DNA of 64,000 bases from Apiotrichum sp. Y4204. Its lineage: Eukaryota > Basidiomycota > Tremellomycetes > Trichosporonales > Trichosporonaceae. Below the pieces are notes generated by a model. It was not told the origin of the DNA and searched no databases. It worked only from the letters and a program-made list of their open reading frames with translations. The stretch spans positions 332,554-396,553 of the forward strand of contig JAMYHL010000041.1 of assembly GCA_025531455.1 (NCBI GenBank), read 5' to 3'. Each line of letters starts with the position of its first letter. Positions within the stretch are counted from its first letter, which is position 1. Shown here one piece after another: positions 1 through 10,530 of this stretch. A program made the position numbers and the translations under genes.

Positions 1-2030
1 GGGGAAAAACGAGGGGGGAGGGCCCTTGGGTGTCGTTGAAGGCTCAGGCTCGGACTTCTTCGGAGTCGTAGCCTTCATGAGCTCGGGTCCTGGCGGCTCC
101 AGTGTCACAGGAGGAGGAGCTAGGGTTGCAGCTGACTTGGCAGCAGGAGTGGAAGCTGTGCCAACACCAGTGAGTGCAGAACCAGAGCCGAGTCCTGAAG
201 AGAACGCCGATGCGGAGGACTTGCTAGTGGGAGGCGCGAAAGCACTCGTGGTGGAGCTCATCGGACCGAACGCGCTTGCGGAACCTCCTGGGCCAAACGC
301 GCTTCGCGAGGTGGCAGTTGGTCCGAATGCACTAGCGGAAGAGCTAGAGGGCCCGAACGCGCTCGTCCCAGCTGGCTTGAAAGCTCCTCCAGTGAACGAA
401 GGAGGTACAGCGTTGCTGATTCCATTTGTCACAGGAGCCTGAGGCACGGAAGCCACAATAGGTTGAGGAGGTTGGACAACGGCAGAAGGCTTCCAAACAG
501 ATGGCGTAACGGGGGCCGCCGCGCCTCTGCCGTCAAGGGCAACCCCACTCTTCCCATTGACAATATCGGCGTACGGTATGTCAGCCCTCTTGTCCGTAAT
601 GAACTTCCAGCGACGCGTATAGGGCGCGTCCTTGTTATCGTTGTACGGCGCTGCGAGGTTGATGAAAGCACCGACGGGCCCGCTGGCATCACGGTAGACG
701 TTGATTCCAAATCGTTCCACGACCGCCACAGACTCGTCGTCGGGATTCTTCGATACTGGAACGACATCGTCCCACGCTGGTCCTTCAGTCTCTTGCTCTT
801 CAGCGCCGAGAATGCTGTCGAGTGTTGGAAGAAGCAGCATGCGCCGTTCAATAATTTCTCCTGCTTCGTTGTACCGGATCGGGTCCTGACGGAGTCGAGG
901 GTATGTTCGAGTAAGCGCACGGATTGCGCTGCGCCTCATTTCTCGGAGGCGGATCTCAACGAGACACGAGAACAGGAAGGGCACATGGGGCTGCTTCAGA
1001 AGACGTGTGAAACGGTTGATCAAGTTAAGACCAAGTTCGGCGTTGAGCTTGGAGCCTTCCTTCTGCGAGTCAAAGTTACGCTGGGCAGCCTGCTTGAACT
1101 GCCACGCGAGTTGGACAAGGGGATGATCGAGGATCACGGCAGGGAGCTCCGAGATCGGGATCGATACCGACTTCGAGTTGAGATCAAAGATCAGCATGTA
1201 TGCGCGAAACTCCGGCTCGTTGGGGCATGGCATGTCCAGTCCAGACTCCTCCCGCCGATCGTTGTAATGCTGCCGAAGGGATGTGAAAGCGCGACCCAGC
1301 TCGGCCGAGTCGATGTGCATGTCCGAGTTGGACCCCGTCTCTTCCTGGAGCTCGCGCAGACACAAGATATGCCAACGGGCAATGCGCTCAAAACAGGAGA
1401 TAGCCTCCTCGTGTCCCCACGACGACTGAATAGCGAATTCCTTGCGAATGGCACGCGTACGATCACGGATAAAACCTGCACTGTAGCCGAGGGCACGCCG
1501 AGCTGTCGGAGGCGGGGGATTGATAGCGTTGGGGTTGGGTGGTGGCTGCATGGGGAGAATCTGCGTGAAAAGGTAGTCGAGCGAGCGAACCAGTGCTTGT
1601 GGCGTGCGCAAGTCGTTGGGCAGGATAGCTGCGGCGCCGTGACCTGCACCGGCATCGGAACGCGTGTACGCGGCAACAGCCTTTGTATAGTCCATACGCC
1701 TGTCGGGAGTGGCCTCAAACGGGTGGATCTCCTTGGTGTACTCTCGGAAGTGCGCCTCATACTCCGTGCACATGCCTTCGCATTCGCCGCGCAGGTCGAT
1801 GGCAGAGTCGAGCTTGGTCTTGCCCGAGGTTATCAAGCCCTGCTTGAGATACGCATCGCGAGCCTTGCTACGCATCGCGTCAAGCTGGGAGGGTCAGTCA
1901 CATATGTCAGAGACCCTCATCCCACCTCCTTGTATCGGTTGCCAGGGAGCACATTGTTGAAGCGCGCCGCACGCGCCTGGAGGCGCTGCTGCTTGCGCAG
2001 CTCGTCATCGCCGTCTGGATCTCCTGACAT
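1..2030 (-). CDS. SAC3: SAC3/GANP-family mRNA export factor (partial, runs off left edge)
   Basis: Family role: Sac3 is the scaffold of the TREX-2 complex, which couples transcription to mRNA export at nuclear pores. Two exons are visible: 2030-1926 and 1884 to the window edge, joined by a 41-nt intron (1925-1885) with a TGAC branch-like sequence. At least 663 residues are open with no stop. The SAC3 signature starts near residue 55 with GECEGMCTEYER, followed by EIHPFEATPDRRMDYTKA. The domain continues through ARWHILCLREL to about residue 330. The tail then carries five spaced SAFGP/SAFAP units and Pro/Ser-rich sequence, resembling FG-type nucleoporin-binding repeats. The start at 2030 (MSGDPDGDDELRKQQRLQ) is the first ATG in frame with the SAC3 domain. 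An extra upstream exon cannot be excluded, because open frame continues in another phase up to 2254. Family certain; start less so. Confidence 0.88.
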
Positions 2031-2528
2031 CCTGGCGGAATATGCCACGCGCTCCTATCTGCAGCGTTCAGCAGACGTAGCGCGTGAAGACGGATGCGGG
2101 AGACACGCGACGGCGGGATGTATGGTTGATTGTCGAGTGGGTTCAATCTCGAGAAGATGTCGATGTTTGATCTTTTGTCTTCTTGGGACGCCGCGCGAGA
2201 GTCGGTGGTTGACGGTGGTGCTGGGCAAGTGTGGTCATCTCGACCGGCCTCCACTTTACACCAGTCGCATCCAGTTACAACACCACGTGCTGATTATAAG
2301 TTCGGAGCTCCTTCTTATTACCAGTCTGGTCCCGCTAATATCTTTGTCATTAGGACGTCAACCAGCTCGAAATGACTCACGTGACTTTTTTAATCTCCGG
2401 CTGTTGGCAGAGTCGGCGTTCTCCATCTCGCGCTTTCCCCAACCACGACGACTAACCCTTTCCATCGCTCAGCCGAACCTCTTGATCGCATTGCACTCTC
2501 TACACTTTTACTCGAGCATACCAACACC
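2031..2528. promoter_or_regulatory. Divergent promoter region between SAC3 and MPP-alpha
   Basis: This 498-bp stretch separates two divergently transcribed genes. It probably holds both promoters and 5' leaders. The part nearest 2529 reads as a CT-rich leader on the plus strand, as at other starts in this window. No TATA box was recognised. An additional 5' exon of the SAC3-like gene could lie here. Confidence 0.45.
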
Positions 2529-4269
2529 ATGCGTCTTCCCTTGTTGTCCACTTCGGGAGCACTGCTTCGCCGCCGTGCCCCGCGAGCTGCCACTCTCGCA
2601 CTTTCTCGTCAGGCGTCGACTTCAACAGTGGTGGGTGATCCTTTCCGACGCGACTGTCAGGGTTGGTCACCAGCAGTCGCCGCCGACCAAAACGTCCAAC
2701 TCTTCTCCCGAAGCGCTCGTCTAACACAACAGAGCTCAGATGTTGAGTCGCGCGTCACCACCCTGCCGAACAAGGTGCGGGTCGCCACTGAGACACTACC
2801 CGGCCACTTCCACGCGCTTGGCGTCTACGTTGATGCGGGCAGTCGATACGAGAGCCCCCTCACGAGCGGCTGCTCCCATCTGCTTGACCGGTTGGCGTTC
2901 AAGGTGAGTAACTTCTGTGTGTTGCTATGGAATGATTATTGTAATTTTTCTGACAGTTTAGAGCACGGACAAGCACACAGACGAGGAGATGACGACTTTG
3001 ATCGACCAGCTCGGCTCGCAGATTTCATGTTCGTCCTCGCGCGAGACCATCATGTACCAGTCGACCGTGTTCCCCCAGTCCCTCGAGCTCGCCATGTCTC
3101 TCCTCTCTTCCACCATCAACCATCCATTGCTCACCCCCGATGAACTCGAGGCCCAGAAGGCGGCGGCTGCGTACGAGATCCGCGAGATCTGGGCGAAACC
3201 GGAACTCATCCTTCCCGAGATTCTGCACACTGTTGCCTTCAAGGACAACACACTCGGCATGCCGCTTTTGTGCCCTGAGAGCCAACTGGACGTAATCAAC
3301 GAGGATGTCATCCGCCGCTTCATGCGTGACTGGTACCGCCCCGAGCGTATTGTCGTGGCCGGCGTCGGAATGCCGCATGAGCAGCTTGTCGAGTTGACAG
3401 ACAAGTTCTTCGGCTCTTCAGCTGCGTCACCTTCTCTTGACATCCCCGGCTCCTCCCTCCGGGGTTCTGCCGCACAGCCTGCGGGGGCAAAGGGCTTTGC
3501 CACTGTCTCCAACGCGCCTACGGACGTTTCTCCCGACTTTGCCTCTCTCGCCTCGGCACGCGCTCTGTACACCGGTGGCGAACAGTACATCCTCAAGCCC
3601 GACGAGGAGTTTGTTCATCTCTACGTCGGATTTGAGGGTCTCGGTGTTCACGACCCGGACATCTACGCTCTCGCGACGCTGCAGACTCTCCTTGGTGGTG
3701 GTGGCTCGTTCTCGGCCGGTGGACCTGGAAAGGGCATGTACACCCGGTTGTACACTAATGTGCTCAACCGCTACCACGCCGTCGACTACTGCGCTGGCTT
3801 CCACCACTGCTACGCTGACAGCGGCCTGTTCGGCATCGCGATGAGCGTATACCCCCAGTTTGCGGGCAGTGCGGCCAACGTCATTTCTCACCAGCTTGAC
3901 ACGCTCACGCGGCCGCAAAAGGGCGGCATCACGAACATTGAGCTCTCGCGCGCCAAGAACATGCTCAAGAGCCAGCTTGTCATGGCCCTCGAGTCGCGCC
4001 TGACTGCAGTGGAGGACCTGGGCCGCCAGACCCAGATCCACGGCAAGAAGGTGCCCGTCGAGGAGATGTGCGCCAAAATTGACGCGCTCACCATCGAGGA
4101 CCTGCACCGCACGGCAACGCGTGTGCTGCGCCCGTCGTCGCGCACCACGCCGCTCAACTACGGCCTCGGATCAGGCGAGCCCACAATCGTCGCGCAGGGC
4201 CAGGTCGAGGCGCTCGGCGACGTCCGCGGCACGCTCCGCGCTTGGGGTCTCGGCCGCCAGAACTTTTAA
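2529..4269 (+). CDS. MAS2: Mitochondrial processing peptidase alpha subunit
   Basis: Non-catalytic alpha subunit of the matrix peptidase that removes presequences from imported mitochondrial proteins, working with a beta subunit. Exons are 2529-2630, 2733-2903 and 2962-4269; introns are 102 nt (CTAAC branch) and 58 nt. The product is 526 residues, the usual length. The N-terminus (MRLPLLSTSGALLRRRAPRA) is Arg/Leu/Ser-rich without acidic residues, a good mitochondrial presequence. The zinc-binding HxxEH of active M16 peptidases is degenerate here: HLLDR at residues 83-87, followed by LAFKST, as expected for alpha subunits. The glycine-rich substrate-binding loop is present at about 336-346 (GGGGSFSAGGPGKG). 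The divergent neighbour is the SAC3-like gene. Identity is firm. Confidence 0.96.
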
Positions 4270-4706
4270 TCCATCCCATCTACTGTAGTAGACTCGACGT
4301 AGATTTCTCATACCATCCAGCGTGGTAGTCCCAGCCGTCGCAATAAGGCGGCTGGCTACCCGTGTTGTACGCACTCGCACTATGCACTCTTCTACATCAT
4401 GGCAACATACAAGCACTAGCGAAGTCACCATACGCTCAGAGCGCGGCACGGAAAGGTATAGAACAAGGATGTGTGGACAGACATGCATTTTCAGAGTGGC
4501 GTCTGTGATCGGATCTGCACACAATCACACAAGCCACACATGCCTCTCACCGGAACTTACCATCCGTCCTGCGCGCCGCCTGCGCCCCGGTTTCCATCAT
4601 CGAATCATTTCGTCATTTTCGGACTGTCCGACCATGCGCACACTTTCTCGGTTCGGCTCTCGGCGTACCACTCCTCCAAAAAGCTCCAGCGCCGACGCTG
4701 AGCTGC
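4270..4706. other. Non-coding: 3' flank of MPP-alpha and of tRNA-Arg
   Basis: No supported gene. The stretch holds the 3' end of the MPP-alpha transcript. On the minus strand it also has an A5 run at 4678-4682 (T5 on the tRNA strand), which suits as the RNA polymerase III terminator of the adjacent tRNA. Confidence 0.6.
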
Positions 4707-4803
4707 AACCACGTAAGGGGATCGAACCCTTGATCTTGCCCTCCTTCGGACGTTGATGTCCAGTAAGTAGGAAAGGCACGCCGTACCACTTGGCCAACGC
4801 GGC
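4707..4803 (-). tRNA. tRNA-Arg(CCT) with a 25-nt intron
   Basis: Read on the minus strand this folds as a complete tRNA. The acceptor GCCGCGT pairs with ACGTGGT (two G-U pairs) and the D-stem is GCCA/CGGC. The anticodon stem TGCCT pairs with GGGCA, followed by a 5-nt variable loop. The T-arm is AAGGG-TTCGATC-CCCTT, containing the B-box, and the A-box TGGCCAAGTGG is intact. The loop is TTCCTA plus A, giving anticodon CCT (codon AGG). The intron (4767-4743) lies after position 37, the canonical place. Its 3' end, CGAAGG, can pair with the CCT anticodon, as nuclear tRNA introns usually do. A T5 terminator follows within 30 nt. The mature length is 72 nt. Confidence 0.92.
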
Positions 4804-7800
4804 GATGCAGATCGGTTTCGGAGACGTCGGACGAATGAGGAAGACAGACAAGCACGGGAAAGCCGCGGCGTTGCGGAGTGAAGGGCCGAGGCGGAGAGTC
4901 TGCCACCACTGTCAAGTGGGGCTGCGCCGAGAAATGATAGAGTCAATAAAGTGAGAGATGAATAGCAATGCTAAGAAGGAGGATGGAGCAATGCTGAGAT
5001 CTTGGAGAAGACGAATGATGGACAATGCCATGATCGCCATGACTCAATGCGGCGGATCGCCAGATCGAGATTCATGCGCCGCCGCCCCATCACGCCTGTA
5101 CGGCCTGTACGCCAGTGCCACACGGGGGCGCAGTCCACTCACCTCTGCTCAGCTGATTCTGAGCAACGCCCTCGACATTCGAGCTGATCGACACGAGGAC
5201 CACGCCACAGGTGCCAAGTCCCGGTCGGAGAACTGAAGTAATGAAGCGTTGAAACAGGTTGGGCGTTGCGTCGCCTCGGAGGAGATCGTATCTCGACAAC
5301 GAGAAGCGTTGGAACTCGTCATCACTTGTGCTCGCGCGACTTCTCTAGGGACTTGCATCTCTTGTGCACATGTCCACCGTTCCCTGCACGGAGCCCCGCT
5401 CACCCGTGTCCAAGTCATCTGGGAAGCTGGGAAGCTGCGCGGTTTGGAAGCCACACCGGATACCTTCGCCAGAAGCGCCATCCAGTCCGACACGGCCGAC
5501 GACGTCCACTCCCTCCTCACTCCACAGCGACGTCCATGCGCCCCGCGCACCCCGGGACCCCGCGCCACGGCCTGTGCGTCGGCCGGTACGGCCGGCGTGG
5601 GTGCGAAGGTTTCCGCCACGTCTAGTAATACGGTCTGGAGTTATCGCGGGGTTGAGTGACTACCTCTCGCGCCACAATCGCATCGACGCCCAGAGTGATC
5701 ACCACGACACAACCTGTGCCACCACAAATCTGCCAAAGTACCACCATCCCACAACGCTGTGCGTCTGGTGCGCATGAAGTCACTCGGTACGCAATGCCTA
5801 GCATGTCCAGCCCAACCACGTTCACAATGACGCAGAACGTTCACTTCATTCAGCTTCACTTCAAGCGAGCTAGCGAGATCGCCGAGGGCCGAGGGGCAAG
5901 GGGCGGCACACGAGACGGCAAAGGATCGTCATGACGTGTCCCTCGCGGAATGTTGGGAGCTTGTTGGTGCCCGTGGGCTTGGTTGGCCGCTCCGCCGCTG
6001 CCCGGCTGCAGTGTGGGGGTGTGGGCAAAAGACAAGTGTCAATTTGGTTTTCGACGCACGCTATCTGGTATTCTTCCGCCCACATCTGTTATCGCGCTAG
6101 TCGTGCCTCGGGTTCTGGTGGCAGATGATCGGCCAACTGGTCTTTTGTGTAGATCACCTGTCTTAGTTGCTCGAGGCGCAAACAACGTGCAACCAGCTAG
6201 CTCCTAGCCAAGCCCGCGCTGTCAGTGGGGTGTGAAGAGTTGCAGACGGCGCTCAGACAAGCCCAGAGGCCCAGAATGCAGAATGCACATGGTATCACAG
6301 GGAAGACTTTGTCGTTGTAGGTGCTGTTGACTCGGGACCAAGCGAGCGCGACGCGGGGCTTGGTGAAAGCCGGCTTCTGAGTGACACTGCGGACCCAAGC
6401 GCCAGATACCGGGCCATTGTCACCATGCTCCCCACCTCCTTCACCAGGCCCCTCAACGCTGTCAAGATGTCGTCTTGAGAGCTTAGGAACGTGCTCTTCA
6501 CAGCTTGACGCGACCCATTCCGACTGCCGAGCGCGGTTCCGTGAACATGTTCACCTGACCAATGACTGCCGAACCGTTGTGGGCTCTCTTCTCATGATCT
6601 CACGCATGCATCTCGGTGCCCAAGGGCCATTGGCGTATGCCAAGAACGACAACCGTGAGGTACACGACAAACTGTGAGGCCTGAGTGGTGTAGCTGAGCT
6701 AGTTGCCCGAGGCCTGGGACGCCATCGAATGTGTGGTTGCCCGATGCCATGCCAACTCGTGGAGAGCGTAGCTGCTAGTCGGAATGAAACACCCGTACGC
6801 CAGCGGGGCCCGACGGGGATGCCTGGGGAAGGTGGTGGATGCGGCACCGGGGCAGAGGGATCGGAAGTCGACTATTAACGCCCAGCCCAGGGACAGCTCT
6901 CCTTTTTTGTGGGGAAACGTTATTTGGGTGATCCCACAGTGCCACAGTCCCTCCAGGCCTCCTGGCCTGCAGCCCAGGCCCACTACACCGAGTCCCCCCT
7001 TCCTCAAAGTGACCGACCCCGCGATCGGCCTTCAGGGTGGGTGGCCACAGCGGGACAACACACTGTGCACTGCGCGGTGGAGTGCCGTCGGCTGACTGCG
7101 ACAATGACATGGTTACTTTGCATCAGTAGTCGATCAGTGCCACAACAACAGTCGTTTGCCGCTGTGCACCGCGCACACCCCGACAAATGCAATGTCATGA
7201 ATAGAATGGAATGATGTAGAGGCGAGACGAGGGGGCTCGCTTCCGTCCTCGTTGAGGGGTTGTTGCTCGCAAGCTTTGAACGCGCCACAGCGCTTGCGTT
7301 TGCTCTGCGCAGAGTTGCGCACAAGGTGGTGCTTGCATTGCTCTGGAGCTCTGGAGCTCTTTGTCACACATGTAGCACGCTGCACATGCTGCACCTCGCG
7401 GCTAGCCATCATAAACCGCAACACCCATTCCATGGGCATGATCGCCTGCCATCACCATTGCCATAAAGCTATTTACTCCTCCCCGTCCGTCGTCTTGCCA
7501 TTTCCCATCTGTGAATCTCTGCATTCCACACACCTCACCCACCACCACGAAAAACCGCGCACAGCGTCGAGGCTTGCAACTCGCCACTGCCCCCCTGCGC
7601 CCCTGCCCACACAGCAAAAGTCACTGCCCGTCCACCGCACCACCACGCGCTTTGCGTGTCCCCTCCCCCCCCCCCCTTCCCCACCTTACCGTTGTAGTTA
7701 TTGCTGTTGATCGACGACAAGTTTTCACCACCACCGCATCCGCCATCCTTCTTGATTCTTAATCAGCTGTCGGAACTCCTCGGCACTGTCAGCACAGACA

Positions 7801-7930
7801 ACCCCCACTCTCGTCACAACCTGAACGCCTGCGACGGCCGTCATCGTCGTACAAAAACATCCAACCTGAACTCGTCGTGCACCCCAACTTAAGCACGACT
7901 TTCTTCCCTCTTCCCTTTCATTGCCTCATC
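4804..7930. other. Long non-coding interval, no supported gene
   Basis: Three kilobases without a recognisable protein or RNA gene. The longest open frames (about 100-160 codons around 5150-5780) overlap one another on both strands. None shows a known motif, a clean codon bias or plausible splice sites. From roughly 7480 to 7930 the plus strand becomes C/T-rich, which looks like the promoter and 5' leader of the small gene starting at 7931. It includes a run of Cs near 7666-7676. Confidence 0.5.
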
Positions 7931-8494
7931 ATGCACCCGTCTCCCGCCCTCGTACCCCGCCTGTCGGCCCTCGTCCGTGCCAAGGTCAGGCCACCACCCG
8001 TTCGTCTCTCTATTGAGGTGAGTCACCAACAGAATACAAGTGTCGCGGACTGGAGACGGTGACTGTGGTGCAGACCATCGACTGCACCGACGTCGAAAGC
8101 AATTGAAGAGTCGCCGGGAGACATCATCCCAGTCGATTGTTTTGGCACTACCGATGGCCATCAACGACGGTTGAGCCACTCTCTCCATGCACTGCCTCCA
8201 CTCTCCCTGCCAACATTCTTCAAAGTCCGCGACTCTCCCCCCACATTCAATGACCGTAACTGACATCAGCACGCCGAGACTCATGCTCCCATGGCCGTCG
8301 TGCGCGATCGTACAGGTGCCGCCGCCACTGCCTACCCCCACCGTTCCACCCACCCACACCCACTCAGCCCGCACACGCACGCCAACCACCCATTCCGCCA
8401 GCCCCGCAAGTACCTCTTCTTCACAACAGACCGCCGTACAGAGCCGCTGCCGGCGCCAATGATCAGCTGGAACGACCACCTGAGTATGGTCTAA
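7931..8494 (+). CDS. Small protein with predicted mitochondrial presequence, function unknown
   Basis: I do not recognise the family. Two exons join in phase: 7931-8017 and 8270-8494, around a 252-nt intron with a GTGAGT donor, a CTGAC branch and a CAG acceptor. The product is 103 residues. The first 29 residues (MHPSPALVPRLSALVRAKVR onward) have Arg/Lys, Ala and Leu and no acidic residue, typical of a matrix-targeting sequence. The C-terminal half is Pro/His-rich and ends KYLFFTTDRRTEPLPAPMIS then WNDHLSMV. That composition reads as coding rather than random. An in-frame upstream ATG exists at 7877. A CT-rich leader precedes the gene. The function cannot be inferred. Confidence 0.55.
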
Positions 8495-9042
8495 GCCAGG
8501 TCTCGCGACGGTGAGGAGCACAACCTGTTGAGCCACAACCAGGCGGAGCGCAAGCAAACAAGCGCACCACTCTGCTACACCCGTACACCCGCCACCATCA
8601 ATTTTCCCCTGTCCGCTTTTCCGCGGCCCGCATCCCTCACTGTGGCTCCACTCATAATCATCCTGCACCGCATGCCGACAATACGGCGAGAAGAAAACCA
8701 TATGGACACGAGAAGAAGAAGTCAAGCCCCAACCTGTTGTGAATACATTTGAATCCTAGTCTTTTACCAGCGCGTATGATACCCGTTACTCTCCCGACGA
8801 GTAGCTGCACATCGTAGTTACACAATGATACATGTTGTGCTAATCACGGCTTCTGCGACTACTGTACTCGTAATTGTGAACATCTGCCTACGCGTCTAAT
8901 CGTCTCAAATTGTCTGCTGATCTTGTCGCCCGGTCCGTTTCTGGACGGCCGGGTGATGCCGCATAATGGGATGTGAAGCTCCCGGTGGCATCTGGTGCCT
9001 GTTGGATGCTGTCGGAGTGTGAAGTGTGGCAACAATAGACGC
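8495..9042. other. Convergent 3' region between small gene and NC2-alpha
   Basis: No gene seen. The interval lies between a plus-strand stop at 8494 and a minus-strand stop at 9043, so it should contain two convergent 3' UTRs. Confidence 0.5.
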
Positions 9043-9808
9043 CTAGTAGTCGTCGTAGTTGTCGTCCTCATAGTCGTCAAACATGCCCTTGCCGTCCTCG
9101 CCGCTGCCCTGGCCCGCTGAGTCACGCTTCCACGTGCCGATCGCTGGCAGCGATCCCGGCGGTGGCACAACCTCCTTCTTGGCCTCCTCGATCTTTGCAG
9201 CCGCACCGCGGCGACGGGGCGTCGGCGCGCTGCCATCTGCGGTGCTCGCCTTGCGGCGCGACGCTGCCGGCTTCTCCTGCGGGTCGGGGATGCCCTCGAC
9301 CATCTCGCGAAGGAAGTCGAACTGGTCAGACTTGTCGATCATCGCCTTCCTGTTATTGTCAGCTCCGAAAGGATCACATGGCTGTTCGCCGCCTGGCAGG
9401 ACAATGCGACTTACAGGTGATACGGGACCATCTTGCGCGAGCCGCGCTCCCGCGTCTCCTTTGCGGTCTCATCTATCAAGAGCTGGAGGAAGCACTCGAG
9501 CGACTTGGCTGTAGTGCGTCAGTTACCGTAGGTATGATGCCCAGCTGGTGCGCCCGCATGTACGCGCCATCCACGCACAGATCATAACTGGCGTCGCAGA
9601 CGCGAGCTTTCCGACCTCCTCGTCCATCTGCATAATCTTCTTTATCCTCGCCTGCGGTGTCAGTCGCTGTCTTCTCGGGGGGCCGGGGTACGCACGACGG
9701 GGAACTGAGTGTCAGCAGAGAACAGAGGGAAGGCAACGGTGTGCGGTGACCGCGCAGATTGCTACTCACCCGCGACGTCTTGGAGCGCTTGGTGAGTTTG
9801 GGCGGCAT
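9043..9808 (-). CDS. BUR6: Negative cofactor 2 alpha (NC2-alpha/DRAP1/Bur6), histone-fold transcription repressor
   Basis: Subunit of the NC2 (Dr1-DRAP1) heterodimer, which binds TBP on promoters and blocks TFIIA/TFIIB assembly. Five exons join in frame: 9808-9770, 9704-9696, 9651-9579, 9508-9415 and 9349-9043; introns are 65, 44, 70 and 65 nt. The product is 173 residues. After splicing the histone fold reads FPVARIKKIMQMDEEVGKLA, SATPVMISKSLECFLQLLID and PYHLKAMIDKSDQFDFLREM. This matches the NC2-alpha pattern RIKKIMQ...EEVGK...P..ISKALE. Exon 2 is only 9 nt and codes FPV, the residues expected before ARIKK. The C-terminus is basic, then very acidic (GMFDDYEDDNYDDY). A CHRAC/Dpb3-type histone-fold protein is the alternative, but the sequence fits NC2-alpha better. 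Confidence 0.9.
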
Positions 9809-10530
9809 GGTGCTGTGCGACTATGCGAGGGTGCTGTTGAGAGAGTCGTGATGGACAAGGTTTGTTGGGCTGGCGGAACAATGGATGGGGTTGTGTGACG
9901 CTCCTCTCTGCCACCGATAATATATGGAATTTGTGGCCCAGTGCCGGTCAGTGGTCGCATTGTCTGAGCTGTGTGTGTGCCAAAAGTGAACGGTGGTGGA
10001 AACGGGGTAAGAGTCACGTGTTGAAGTTCTAATGGAGAGTTAATGCAGGTATAAATACTGAGATTAATGTTACAGGGTCATTAGGAATGATTAGGAAACC
10101 AGCGACATTCTAAAGCGCCCGCGTGCATCGCGCATGGTCATTTTAGCGCCCTGTAGTTTTGCCGAATCTGGCAGTACTTTGGCGTGGGAACCATGTAGAT
10201 CTGTCTGCCAATTCTTTTAGTCCCGCTTATATTGTATGAGCAAGCCCTGTGCGCGATCTAGACGATCTAGACGGGCGGAGCTCCGGTGGAGGGGCGCACG
10301 CGTGGACGCGCTCAGTCGCGCTGCGCGGTGAAAATGCAAGGCAATCGTGCCATGAATTTCAGGGATACCAAAATCCACGCCCAGCCCAGCCAGCGCAGCG
10401 AGACACACTGGTTGCTGATAGCGACAGAGGCCTCTTTTTATTGATCTGAACCTTTGTCCGAACATTGTCCAGATAACAATCTCATTGTCTCCTCTTCTCT
10501 CTCCCAAACCACTCTATCCATCTGTTCACA
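9809..10530. promoter_or_regulatory. Divergent promoter region between NC2-alpha and FPP synthase
   Basis: The interval is 722 bp between two divergent genes. A TATAAATA sequence lies at 10050-10057, about 480 bp before the FPP synthase ATG and 240 bp before the NC2-alpha ATG, so its role is unclear. CT-rich leader sequence precedes 10531. No other motif was recognised. Confidence 0.4.

Noticed and set aside
463..2724. 753-codon plus-strand frame opposite the SAC3-like gene
   Set aside because: The minus strand encodes a clear SAC3 domain. The plus frame has no family features and runs through the divergent promoter into the MPP-alpha start.
5149..5780. Overlapping frames of 119-156 codons on both strands
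   Set aside because: Several mutually overlapping frames are about equally open and none shows motifs, codon bias or splice support.
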